A stretch of 14,790 nt of DNA from JBBRYB01 sp038238115 (GTDB taxonomy: Bacteria > Actinomycetota > Actinomycetes > Propionibacteriales > Nocardioidaceae), in the NCBI GenBank assembly GCA_038238115.1, contig JBBRYB010000065.1, positions 1 to 14,790 on the forward strand. Reading direction: 5' to 3'. Below, in pieces: positions 6,838 through 12,939 of the stretch (its first letter is position 1; every line of letters begins with the position of its first letter). The notes beneath the pieces were generated by a model. That model did not search any database, had not been told where the DNA came from, and was given only the letters and a program-made list of their open reading frames with translations. The translations under genes and the position numbers were made by a program.

Positions 6838-7010
6838 CATGAGGGCCTCGGCGTCGCCGACCGAGTAGCTCAAGTCCCGCCCGTTGAGGATGCGGATGAC
6901 GCGGTCGCCGCCCAGATCAGACGCTGGTTACCCTCGACCAGCGAGTGGTTTCGCACCAGCGAATGAAGCAGGGCTGCTGCCTCGTCAAAGGTGGGTAGGC
7001 ATCTACATTG
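6838..7010 (-). pseudogene. Doc-family (death-on-curing, Fic fold) toxin remnant
   Basis: On the minus strand NVDAYP (about 6993-7010) leads after a frame break to FDEAAALLHSLVRNHSLVEG and NQRLIWAAT. After a further one-base break near 6900 comes IRILNGRDLSYSVGDAEALM. Together these are the C-terminal half of Doc toxins, whose Fic motif reads roughly H-x-L-V-D-G-N-K-R. Here it is HSLVEGNQR (6923-6949), with D to E and K to Q. Doc normally phosphorylates EF-Tu. This copy lacks its N-terminus, has two frameshifts and altered motif residues, and no Phd-type antitoxin gene is visible beside it. It is a dead toxin-antitoxin trace. Confidence 0.6.
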
Positions 7011-7153
7011 ACACTACTCAGACGCTCGAGCAGCTTGCGGTCTCCATCTCGACTCGTTCGATCACGGCGCGGAAGCGCTGGGGGCGTGGGCGTTCGCGAC
7101 CTATTGGGCCATCGCGGCCCGGGGCGAGACCTCCTGCATCGATCGCCCTCCTG

Positions 7154-7170
7154 GTCCGACTCGATCGGAC
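7154..7170. promoter_or_regulatory. Dyad upstream of methanethiol oxidase gene (distal)
   Basis: GTCCGA and TCGGAC are perfect 6-base arms around CTCGA. The site lies about 93 bases before the ATG at 7263. It could be a regulator site; only the symmetry supports this. Confidence 0.3.
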
Positions 7171-7216
7171 AGACCGAGCCGCCCCAACCGTGGCTCTGGC
7201 GACCTCAGCATTCCTG

Positions 7217-7235
7217 CCCTACGTTGGCCGTAGGG
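7217..7235. promoter_or_regulatory. Dyad upstream of methanethiol oxidase gene (proximal)
   Basis: CCCTACG and CGTAGGG are perfect 7-base arms around TTGGC, ending 17 bases before the ribosome site. As RNA this could fold into a stem in the leader; as DNA it could be an operator. No -10 element is clear nearby. Confidence 0.4.
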
Positions 7236-7262
7236 ACTCGTCGCCCACTCCGGAGGTATCCC

Positions 7263-8663
7263 ATGTCAGCCAGGCCCGACGTCACCTTCCATGCCTCACC
7301 ACGTTTAGCGATGGAAGCGCCAGCCGAGACGCTCGCCTACACGCTGATGTTGAGCCCTGACGGCTCCGGACCCGACGGGTTGGCCGTGGTCGATGTTGAC
7401 CCCGGCTCCGCGTCATTCGGCGAGATCGTCCACCAGGTGCTGATGCCGAACACCGGCGACGAGTTCCACCACTTCGGCTGGAACGCCTGCTCCTCGGCGT
7501 TGTCACCGTTGACAGGGCACGCGTTCCTTGAGCGCCGCTACCTGATCATCCCGGGCATCCGGTCGTCGCGGATCTACGTCGTCGACGTGAAAGGTGGACC
7601 GACGGCAGCCAAGCTGCACAAGGTCATTGAGCCTGAGGAGGTCTTCGCGAAGACGGGCTACTCGAGGCCGCACACGATCCACTGCGGCCCCGAGGGGATT
7701 TATGTTTCGACGCTTGGCGGCGGCGGGGCGGACGGCACCGACGGCCCTCCCGGCATCTTCATCATGGACTGCGAGACCTTCGAGGTGCTCGGCCGCTGGG
7801 AGATCGACCGTGGTGTTCAGGACAAGCACTATGACTTCTGGTGGAATCTTCCGCGCGACTACATGGTCTCCTCCGAGTGGGGACTGCCGCCGCAGTTCGA
7901 GGGCGGCATCGTCCCCGAAGACTTGCTGAGCAACAAGTACGGCCACCGCCTGCATTTCTGGGACTTGCGCGGACGACGCAACGTGCAGACCATAGACTTG
8001 GGCGAGAAACACCAGATGGCCCTGGAGGTGCGGCCAGCCCACGACCCCTCACGGGAGTACGGCTTCTGCGGAGTCGTCGTCGACACCACCAACCTTGAGG
8101 GGTCGATCTGGACCTGGTGGCGCGAGAACGGTGAGTTCCACGTGAAGAAGACCGCGACGATACCGCCCGAGCCCGCGGACGCTGATGATCTGCCGCCGCT
8201 GCTCAAGGGGTTCGAGGCGGTGCCGCCTTTGGTCACCGACATCGACCTGTCTCTGGACGACCGGTTTCTCTACGTCTCGTGTTGGGGCACCGGCGAGATG
8301 CGCCAGTACGATGTCAACGACCCGATGAACCCCACACTCGCCGGCTCGGTCCACATCGGCGGGATCACCCGCAAGACCGCCCACTCCAACGGGGCGGAGT
8401 ACTTGGGTGGACCTCAGATGGTCGAGATCAGCCGGGACGGCAAGCGGGTCTATTGGACCAATTCGCTCTACTCCACCTGGGATGACCAGTTCTATCCCGA
8501 CGGGGTGCCTGCCGCCATGGTGAAGGCGGACGCGGGCGGCGAGGGGGGTCTCACCCTAGACAACGACTTCTGGGTGGAGTTCCCCGACGGATACCGCTCC
8601 CACCAGATCCGCCTGGAGGGCGGAGATTGTTCGACCGATAGCTTCTGCTACCCCTCCGCCTGA
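7263..8663 (+). CDS. mtoX: Selenium-binding protein 56 family / methanethiol oxidase
   Basis: The product is 466 residues, the full family length. ATG 7263 follows GGAGG with ideal spacing, which settles the start over longer upstream frames. Family landmarks run in order: FHHFGWNACSSAL, then SSRIYVVDVKG and KLHKVIEPEEVFAKTGYSRP followed by HTIHCG. Then come YDFWWNLPRDYMVSSEWG, the pair DIDLSLDDRFLYVSCWGTGE and MRQYDV, then GGPQMVEISRDGKRVYW, SLYSTWDDQFYP, and GGDCSTDSFCYPS at the end. Bacterial members oxidise methanethiol to formaldehyde, H2S and H2O2 and are copper-dependent; the conserved His residues (HH, PHTIH) fit metal binding. No selenocysteine codon is present. Bacterial members may be exported, but no signal peptide is visible here. 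It forms an operon with the membrane gene 15 bases downstream. The symbol is by family similarity. Confidence 0.92.
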   Translation: MSARPDVTFHASPRLAMEAPAETLAYTLMLSPDGSGPDGLAVVDVDPGSASFGEIVHQVLMPNTGDEFHHFGWNACSSALSPLTGHAFLERRYLIIPGIRSSRIYVVDVKGGPTAAKLHKVIEPEEVFAKTGYSRPHTIHCGPEGIYVSTLGGGGADGTDGPPGIFIMDCETFEVLGRWEIDRGVQDKHYDFWWNLPRDYMVSSEWGLPPQFEGGIVPEDLLSNKYGHRLHFWDLRGRRNVQTIDLGEKHQMALEVRPAHDPSREYGFCGVVVDTTNLEGSIWTWWRENGEFHVKKTATIPPEPADADDLPPLLKGFEAVPPLVTDIDLSLDDRFLYVSCWGTGEMRQYDVNDPMNPTLAGSVHIGGITRKTAHSNGAEYLGGPQMVEISRDGKRVYWTNSLYSTWDDQFYPDGVPAAMVKADAGGEGGLTLDNDFWVEFPDGYRSHQIRLEGGDCSTDSFCYPSA

Positions 8664-8678
8664 ACGCGCTCATCCACC

Positions 8679-9347
8679 GTGAACGTGGGCGAGGCGTCTA
8701 CAGCCGCGCTCTGGTGGGCGGTTGCGCTCTCGGGGATCTATCACGGGCTCAACCCCGGCATGGGTTGGCCGCTAGCGGTCTCGGCCGCGCTGATGGAGCG
8801 CCGGCGCTCGGCGCTGGCCAGTGCCCTGGGTATGTTGGCGTTCGGCCACTTCCTGGCGATGTCCGTGATCTTGCTGCCGTTCTCGATCTTCAGTGCGCTC
8901 GTCGAATGGGAGACGCCGATCCGGTTGGTGGCGTCGGGCGTGGCGGTGGCCTTCGGCGGATACCTGCTGATCTCGCGGTCGCATCACCCCAAGTACCTCG
9001 CTCGGGTTGCCCCGCACCGGCTCGTGTGGTGGTCGTTCCTTGCGGCGACCGCCCACGGCGCTGGCCTGATGCTGCTGCCGATCTTCTTGTCGATGGACCA
9101 TCACGACATGGCGGGCGAGCACGCTGCCCTGAGCCAACTCGTGACCGACCACACCGCGCCGGCATTGCTGGTCGCCGCCGCGCACACGCTGGCGATGGTG
9201 TCGGCCGGCGCGCTGTTGGCGGTGCTGGTCTACCGCTGGTTCGGCTTGCAGGCCGTGTCGCGCACCTGGTTCAACCTCGACACAGTGTGGGCGCTGAGCC
9301 TGCTGCTGGTAGGACTGCTGAGTGCGGCGGCGGCCCTGTGGTGGTGA
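8679..9347 (+). CDS. Six-helix His-rich membrane protein next to methanethiol oxidase
   Basis: The product is 222 residues from GTG 8679, only 15 bases after the mtoX stop; GTG 8685 is an alternative and neither has a clear ribosome site. About six hydrophobic segments are visible, including ALWWAVALSGIYHGL, ALGMLAFGHFLAMSVILLPF, LVASGVAVAFGGYLLI, FLAATAHGAGLMLLPIFL, ALLVAAAHTLAMVSAGALLA and ALSLLLVGLLSAAAALWW. Histidines recur inside or at the ends of helices (YHGLNPG, FGHFL, AHGAG, AAHTLAM), and a loop reads MDHHDMAGEH. The pattern resembles NicO/HupE-type metal permeases, so copper or another metal for MtoX is a plausible cargo. I do not recognise a named family, and transport is inferred. 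Confidence 0.85.
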   Translation: MNVGEASTAALWWAVALSGIYHGLNPGMGWPLAVSAALMERRRSALASALGMLAFGHFLAMSVILLPFSIFSALVEWETPIRLVASGVAVAFGGYLLISRSHHPKYLARVAPHRLVWWSFLAATAHGAGLMLLPIFLSMDHHDMAGEHAALSQLVTDHTAPALLVAAAHTLAMVSAGALLAVLVYRWFGLQAVSRTWFNLDTVWALSLLLVGLLSAAAALWW

Positions 9348-9431
9348 GCCCGCGTTGGCGCCGGCGCCAGTCGAGCCGGCCGGGGAACGGCCTGACGACC
9401 AGAGGATGCGCCGGCAACCCGTCGGTGTAGT

Positions 9432-9509
9432 CGCCGGTCCCTCCTCGAGGTAGGCCATGCTCCGGCCGAGCACCTCGGCCTTCTTCTTCGGCCGGGTCGT
9501 GGCAGTCAC
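9432..9509 (-). pseudogene. N-terminal fragment of alpha/beta hydrolase (haloalkane dehalogenase-like)
   Basis: GTG 9507-9509 has a good ribosome site (AAAGGAG) on the minus strand. The first codons read TATTRPKKKAEVLGRSMAYL followed by EEG, which matches the entry strand of haloalkane dehalogenase-type hydrolases (xVLGxxMAYxEEGxGDP). The expected oxyanion-hole HGNPTSS and all later parts are missing. A further GTGD appears in another frame, after which similarity stops. The fragment starts 33 bases after the stop of the DsbA fragment, so the two were probably an operon before the rearrangement. Confidence 0.45.
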
Positions 9510-9542
9510 CGGCGCTCCTTTCGTCGAAGTGGGCAGTGGACC

Positions 9543-9740
9543 TCAGGTCGGGCACCCGTCCGGGCCGCACCCGGGGCGGTCGCCGCCCACGGAGACCGCG
9601 CCCACGGTGACCGGTGTGTGCGTGACGGCCCAAGCCCGGTCGAGTGCCCGCAGCAACACGTCGGGCTGCTGTGCGCCGGGGACGACGAAGCGTCCGTCGA
9701 TGAGAAAGGTGGGCACGGCGGTGATCTCACGGTCCCAGGC
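9543..9740 (-). pseudogene. C-terminal fragment of DsbA-like (FrnE-type) oxidoreductase
   Basis: The frame gives 65 residues ending at TGA 9543-9545: REITAVPTFLIDGRFVVPGA, then QQPDVLLRALDRAW, then CGPDGCP at the end. This is the end of cytoplasmic DsbA-type thiol oxidoreductases, with the cis-Pro motif VPTF. The N-terminal thioredoxin strand, the CxxC or SxxC active site and the helical insert are absent, so it cannot function. The upstream side ends at a 14-base inverted repeat (9740-9774) that also introduces a stop codon in this frame. Confidence 0.7.
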
Positions 9741-9774
9741 CGCCTACGGTCCGTCCAAGGCGGACCGTAGGCGG
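9740..9774. repeat. Perfect 14-base inverted repeat at a gene-fragment junction
   Basis: CCGCCTACGGTCCG (9740-9753) and CGGACCGTAGGCGG (9761-9774) are exact reverse complements separated by TCCAAGG. The DsbA fragment ends at its left edge and the SDR fragment begins within a few bases of its right edge. It is therefore a likely recombination scar, recombination site or element end rather than a normal terminator, and no T-run follows on either side. Confidence 0.85.
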
Positions 9775-9777
9775 GGT

Positions 9778-9888
9778 GTCCAGCCGGAACGCACCCCGGC
9801 TGGACAGGTTGACGACCGCCTCCCCGCCTCTCGCCACGAGGTGCGCCACGGCGCAGAGGGTCGCGTTTGCCGCGGCGCCGAGATTCCT
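9778..9888 (-). pseudogene. Fragment of a short-chain dehydrogenase/reductase (SDR)
   Basis: The minus-strand frame reads NLGAAANATLCAVAHLVARG followed by GEAVVNLSSRGAFRLD. This matches the central SDR region: the conserved Asn helix and the beta strand ending in the catalytic Ser (NLSSRGAF). The N-terminal Rossmann glycine motif and the YxxxK active site are not found nearby. About 37 residues remain. The piece joins the 14-base hairpin on its 3' side. Confidence 0.5.
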
Positions 9889-10487
9889 GGAGCGTCGGCG
9901 TCTAGGCCGCCCGCCAGTCGTCGTAGGACACCTTCGCGCGTCATCTTGATGACCGTCATCGCCTCGCCGGGGCGTTAGGTCTCGTGCCACACCCCCACGG
10001 GGCCCGGGAGAGCGAGGCGTTCGACGTCGCCGCGGGCGCGCCCGCGATGCTCGTGCTTGGGGCCCGAGGCGGCAGCCCATCAACATCCGGGCCCCACGCC
10101 GCCGGGCAGGACCCCGAGGATCTCGGCGGCCTCACGAAGGGTCAACCCCCACCCGTCCGTGCCCTCAGCCGTGCCCTCGTGGGGCCCTCGGAAGCAGCAT
10201 CCTCAGTCCTCGTCGTCTGTCACCAGTCGGGGATCGGCCTGCGGGACGGTATGCGGCGCTCGCTCATGCATTGTGATGCGCGTGCAGCGCTCAAGACTGG
10301 TGGCGATCGTCGTCATCTTGTTGCTCCGCCGCGATAGCACCCCCTCGACTCGGACCGGGAGTGGTTCTTTCGGCCCAGATTGACGCAGGGCTCGCGGCGA
10401 CGGACCGCAGTCTGTCCGGATCTAGCCGATGAGCGGATGGCGAGTAACCGCTTGCCCGGCGGGTGACGTGGCTATGAACATCGCCTC
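9889..10487. other. About 600 bases of debris; possible helix-turn-helix fragment
   Basis: No intact gene was found. On the minus strand at about 10090-10150 one frame reads GLTLREAAEILGVLPGGV, close to the sigma-70 region 4 helix-turn-helix (LTLREAAEILGVSPGTV). This suggests a scrap of a sigma factor or similar regulator. Another minus-strand frame begins MTVIKMTREGVLRRLAGG at 9959, which I cannot assign. On the plus strand, 10277 onward encodes MRVQRSRLVAIVVILLLRR, faintly like the start of a WYL-type regulator, but it ends quickly. The stretch looks like several joined fragments. Confidence 0.35.
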
Positions 10488-11035
10488 GTGACCGCTTCGT
10501 CAGTGCTGTACCTGGCCGTGGGTTACCGGGATCAGGGAAGACAACATTGGCGCGTCGGATCGCCGATAATGAGGGACTCCTTCGTCTAACGCCAGACGAG
10601 TGGATGGCCCCGCTGTTCAACGACAGCGACGCCGATGGTCGAAGAGACATTCTCGAAGGGCGCATGATCTGGGTAGCCCATGAGGTCCTGAGGAGCGGCT
10701 CTTCGGGAGTACTCGACTTCGGATGCTGGTCACCTGATGAGCGGTACGCGATCCGTGCCATCGCTGAATCGGCGGGAGCACGCTTCGTCCTCCAGCACCT
10801 GAGCATCGATGAAGGAAAGCGCCGTGCTCGAGCGACGTTGCGGTGGGAGTCCGCTCCCGAGACGACGCTTCCCATGAGCGACGCCGACCACGACCGATTC
10901 GTGGCTCTGTGTCAACCGCCATCGGCTGCGGAACTGTCTTACGCTCCGATCCCAGTCGCGCAGTCCGGCTGCGAGAACTGGTTCGACCGCGCGAGCCGCC
11001 GCTGGCCAACACTGCCGCGCTTCGACGACGACTAG
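10488..11035 (+). pseudogene. P-loop kinase / AAA_33-type ATP-binding protein with one frameshift
   Basis: GTG 10488 begins TASSVLYLAVG. One base is then missing at about 10520-10523, and the next frame continues GLPGSGKTTLARRIADNEG, an exact Walker A motif. RLTPDEWMAPLFNDSDADGR, LEGRMIWVAHEVLRSGSSGV, LDFGCWSPDERYAIRAIAES and FVLQHLSIDEGKRR follow without interruption to the TAG at 11033-11035. Full length would be about 182 residues. The family comprises zeta-toxin- and chloramphenicol-phosphotransferase-like kinases of largely unknown substrate, common in actinobacteria. A TTG at 10547 keeps the frame but removes the P-loop, so it would not give an active protein. The break may be a sequencing error, since the rest of the gene is clean. 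Confidence 0.75.
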
Positions 11036-11187
11036 GTGTTGCGAGGCACGCCGCTGTCGTTCTACCGTCGCTCCACAGGCGAACCCGGCGCGGCCTCGCT
11101 CCCAACCAGCTACGTCCGGCTCGGGCTCCTGACGGGATTGTCCGATCCGTAAGGTCTTCTGCCCGCGATCCGTGCGACTGTGGTGCC

Positions 11188-12939
11188 GTGGCTGGCCGCG
11201 AACGCATCGTCGAGGTGGCGACGTCCAATGCCTTGTGGGGTGCGGTCACCGGCCTGGTCGCAGGTTCGCTCGTCGGCGCCCTCATGCAGTTCCAGGGCAT
11301 GTTCGGCGATATCGGTAGTGTCGCGCCGTCGTGGGCGGTGTTCCTCGGGTCGGCGACAGCCATCGGAGGGGCGATCGGCGTGATCACCGATCACCGGCCG
11401 CACGAGCTCGCCGCGGCGGTGTCCGGCGGAGCGCTGGTGGGCCTGCTCGGCTGGTTAGTCATCGCCCTCACCCTCAATCCACTGCTGCACGGAACTCCAC
11501 CCACCTGGACGGTGGCCGCGGCGGCGACCGTCTACCGGACATTGATCGGCGCGGTGCTACACGGGGCGCTGACAGGGGCCGCGCTGCACGGGCTGTGGTC
11601 GGTGCGGCGGCCACGATGCGGTTCCGGCGCGGCGCCGGTCGCACCCCTGACGCGGGTGGTCATCGTCGGCGGCGGGTTCGCTGGGGTGAGCGCGGCCCAG
11701 CGGTTCGAACGGCTCGTCCTGCGCGGAGTCACCATCGACGTGACGGTGATCAGCGACTCCAACTTCCTCCTGTTCACCCCGATGCTGGCCGAGGTCGCGT
11801 CCAGCGCGTTGGAGCCCGCGCACATCAGCGCGCCGGTGCGCTCGGCCGTGACGCACACCCGGTTCCGACACGGCGCCGTCGACGACATCGACACGACGGG
11901 CCGCGCCGTGGTGATGAGCGGTGAGCGGGTGCCCTACGACCATCTCGTGATCGCCGTCGGCTCGGTGCCGTCGTTCTTCGACCTGCCCGGGGTCGAGGAG
12001 AACTCGTTCACCATGAAGGACCTCGCCGACGCGACCCGGTTGCGCGATCACGTGATCGAGCTGCTGGAGCGCTGCGATCAGCTCACCGACCCGCATGAGC
12101 GGGAACGGTTGCTGACCTTCGTGGTCGCGGGCGGCGGGTTCGCGGGCGCCGAAACGGTGGCCGAACTGTTCGACCTCGTGCACGGAGTGCTGCACCTCTA
12201 TCCGGGGATCACTGCCGACGAGCCGCGGTTCGTGCTGGTGCACTCCCGCGACCGGATCCTGCCCGAGCTGTCCCCGCAGCTCGGCGCCTACGCCCTGGAG
12301 CGGCTGCGGGCCCGGGGGATCGGGTTCCGGCTCGGCATCCGCGTGGCCGAGGCGTCGCGCGACGCCGTCCGGCTCAGCGACGGCGCACGGATCTCCACCG
12401 CCACGTTCGTGTGGACCGCGGGCACCCGGCCCAGCGCGTTCGTGGCGCGCATCGCCGGGGAGCACACCCGCAACGGCGCACTTGTCACCGACGCGACGTT
12501 CCGCGTTACCGGGCTGGATCGGGTGTGGGCCGTCGGGGACTGCGCGCGGGTACCCGACCTCGACCAGGGCGGCGCGCCCTTCCCGCCGACCGCGCAGCAC
12601 GCGCTGCGTCAGGGCAGGGCCGTGGCCGACAACATCGCCGCGATCATCGCCGGGCGGCCACCCGTCGCCTTCCGGTTCCGGACGATCGGGGTGCTGGTCG
12701 CGCTCGGACACCGCACCGCCGCCGCCGAGATCCGCGGGCACCGCTTCTCCGGGCTGGCCGCCTGGTTGCTGTGGCGCGGGATCTACCTCGCCAAGCTCCC
12801 CGGCACCGAGAAACGGGTGCGGGTGCTGCTGGACTGGCTGCTGGACCTGGTGTTCCCCCGCGACGTCGTGGTCACCACCAAGTCCCGTGCCGTTGCGTCC
12901 CCCGCGCCGGAGCCCGGCGCCAACGGAGGGCACCGATGA
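11188..12939 (+). CDS. NDH-2-like NADH:quinone oxidoreductase with N-terminal membrane domain
   Basis: GTG 11188 gives 583 residues; no strong ribosome site is visible, and the frame extends upstream without conserved sequence. Residues 15-140 hold about four hydrophobic segments (GAVTGLVAGSLVGALMQFQ, WAVFLGSATAIGGAIGVI, ALVGLLGWLVIALTLNPLL, LIGAVLHGALTGAALHGLW). The flavoprotein follows: RVVIVGGGFAGVSAAQRFE (FAD, about 156-174), NFLLFTPMLAEVASSAL, FVVAGGGFAGAETVAELFD (NADH, 311-329) and VWTAGTRPS. VWAVGDCARVPD binds FAD, and AQHALRQG (469-476) matches the AQxAxQ quinone-site motif. A C-terminal amphipathic anchor is present (AAWLLWRGIYLAKLPGTEKR). Standard NDH-2 proteins are about 400-450 residues, so the N-terminal domain is an addition. 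The stop overlaps the next start as ATGA, indicating a coupled operon. It should pass electrons from NAD(P)H to quinone or to its membrane partner. Confidence 0.9.
   Translation: MAGRERIVEVATSNALWGAVTGLVAGSLVGALMQFQGMFGDIGSVAPSWAVFLGSATAIGGAIGVITDHRPHELAAAVSGGALVGLLGWLVIALTLNPLLHGTPPTWTVAAAATVYRTLIGAVLHGALTGAALHGLWSVRRPRCGSGAAPVAPLTRVVIVGGGFAGVSAAQRFERLVLRGVTIDVTVISDSNFLLFTPMLAEVASSALEPAHISAPVRSAVTHTRFRHGAVDDIDTTGRAVVMSGERVPYDHLVIAVGSVPSFFDLPGVEENSFTMKDLADATRLRDHVIELLERCDQLTDPHERERLLTFVVAGGGFAGAETVAELFDLVHGVLHLYPGITADEPRFVLVHSRDRILPELSPQLGAYALERLRARGIGFRLGIRVAEASRDAVRLSDGARISTATFVWTAGTRPSAFVARIAGEHTRNGALVTDATFRVTGLDRVWAVGDCARVPDLDQGGAPFPPTAQHALRQGRAVADNIAAIIAGRPPVAFRFRTIGVLVALGHRTAAAEIRGHRFSGLAAWLLWRGIYLAKLPGTEKRVRVLLDWLLDLVFPRDVVVTTKSRAVASPAPEPGANGGHR

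Noticed and set aside
7008..7262. Upstream extension of the methanethiol oxidase frame
   Set aside because: ATG 7263 has an ideal ribosome site and matches the family N-terminus; the extension is low-complexity.
9357..9368. GGCGCCGGCGCC palindrome after the membrane protein gene
   Set aside because: Short GC palindromes are common at this composition, and there is no T-run to support a terminator.
10843..11187. Upstream extension of the flavoprotein frame
   Set aside because: It overlaps the kinase gene in another frame, is Arg-rich and shows no conserved sequence; GTG 11188 just before the first helix is preferred.
11557..12933. 458-codon minus-strand open frame opposite the flavoprotein
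   Set aside because: It is antisense to FAD and NADH motifs and its composition is typical of a GC-rich shadow.
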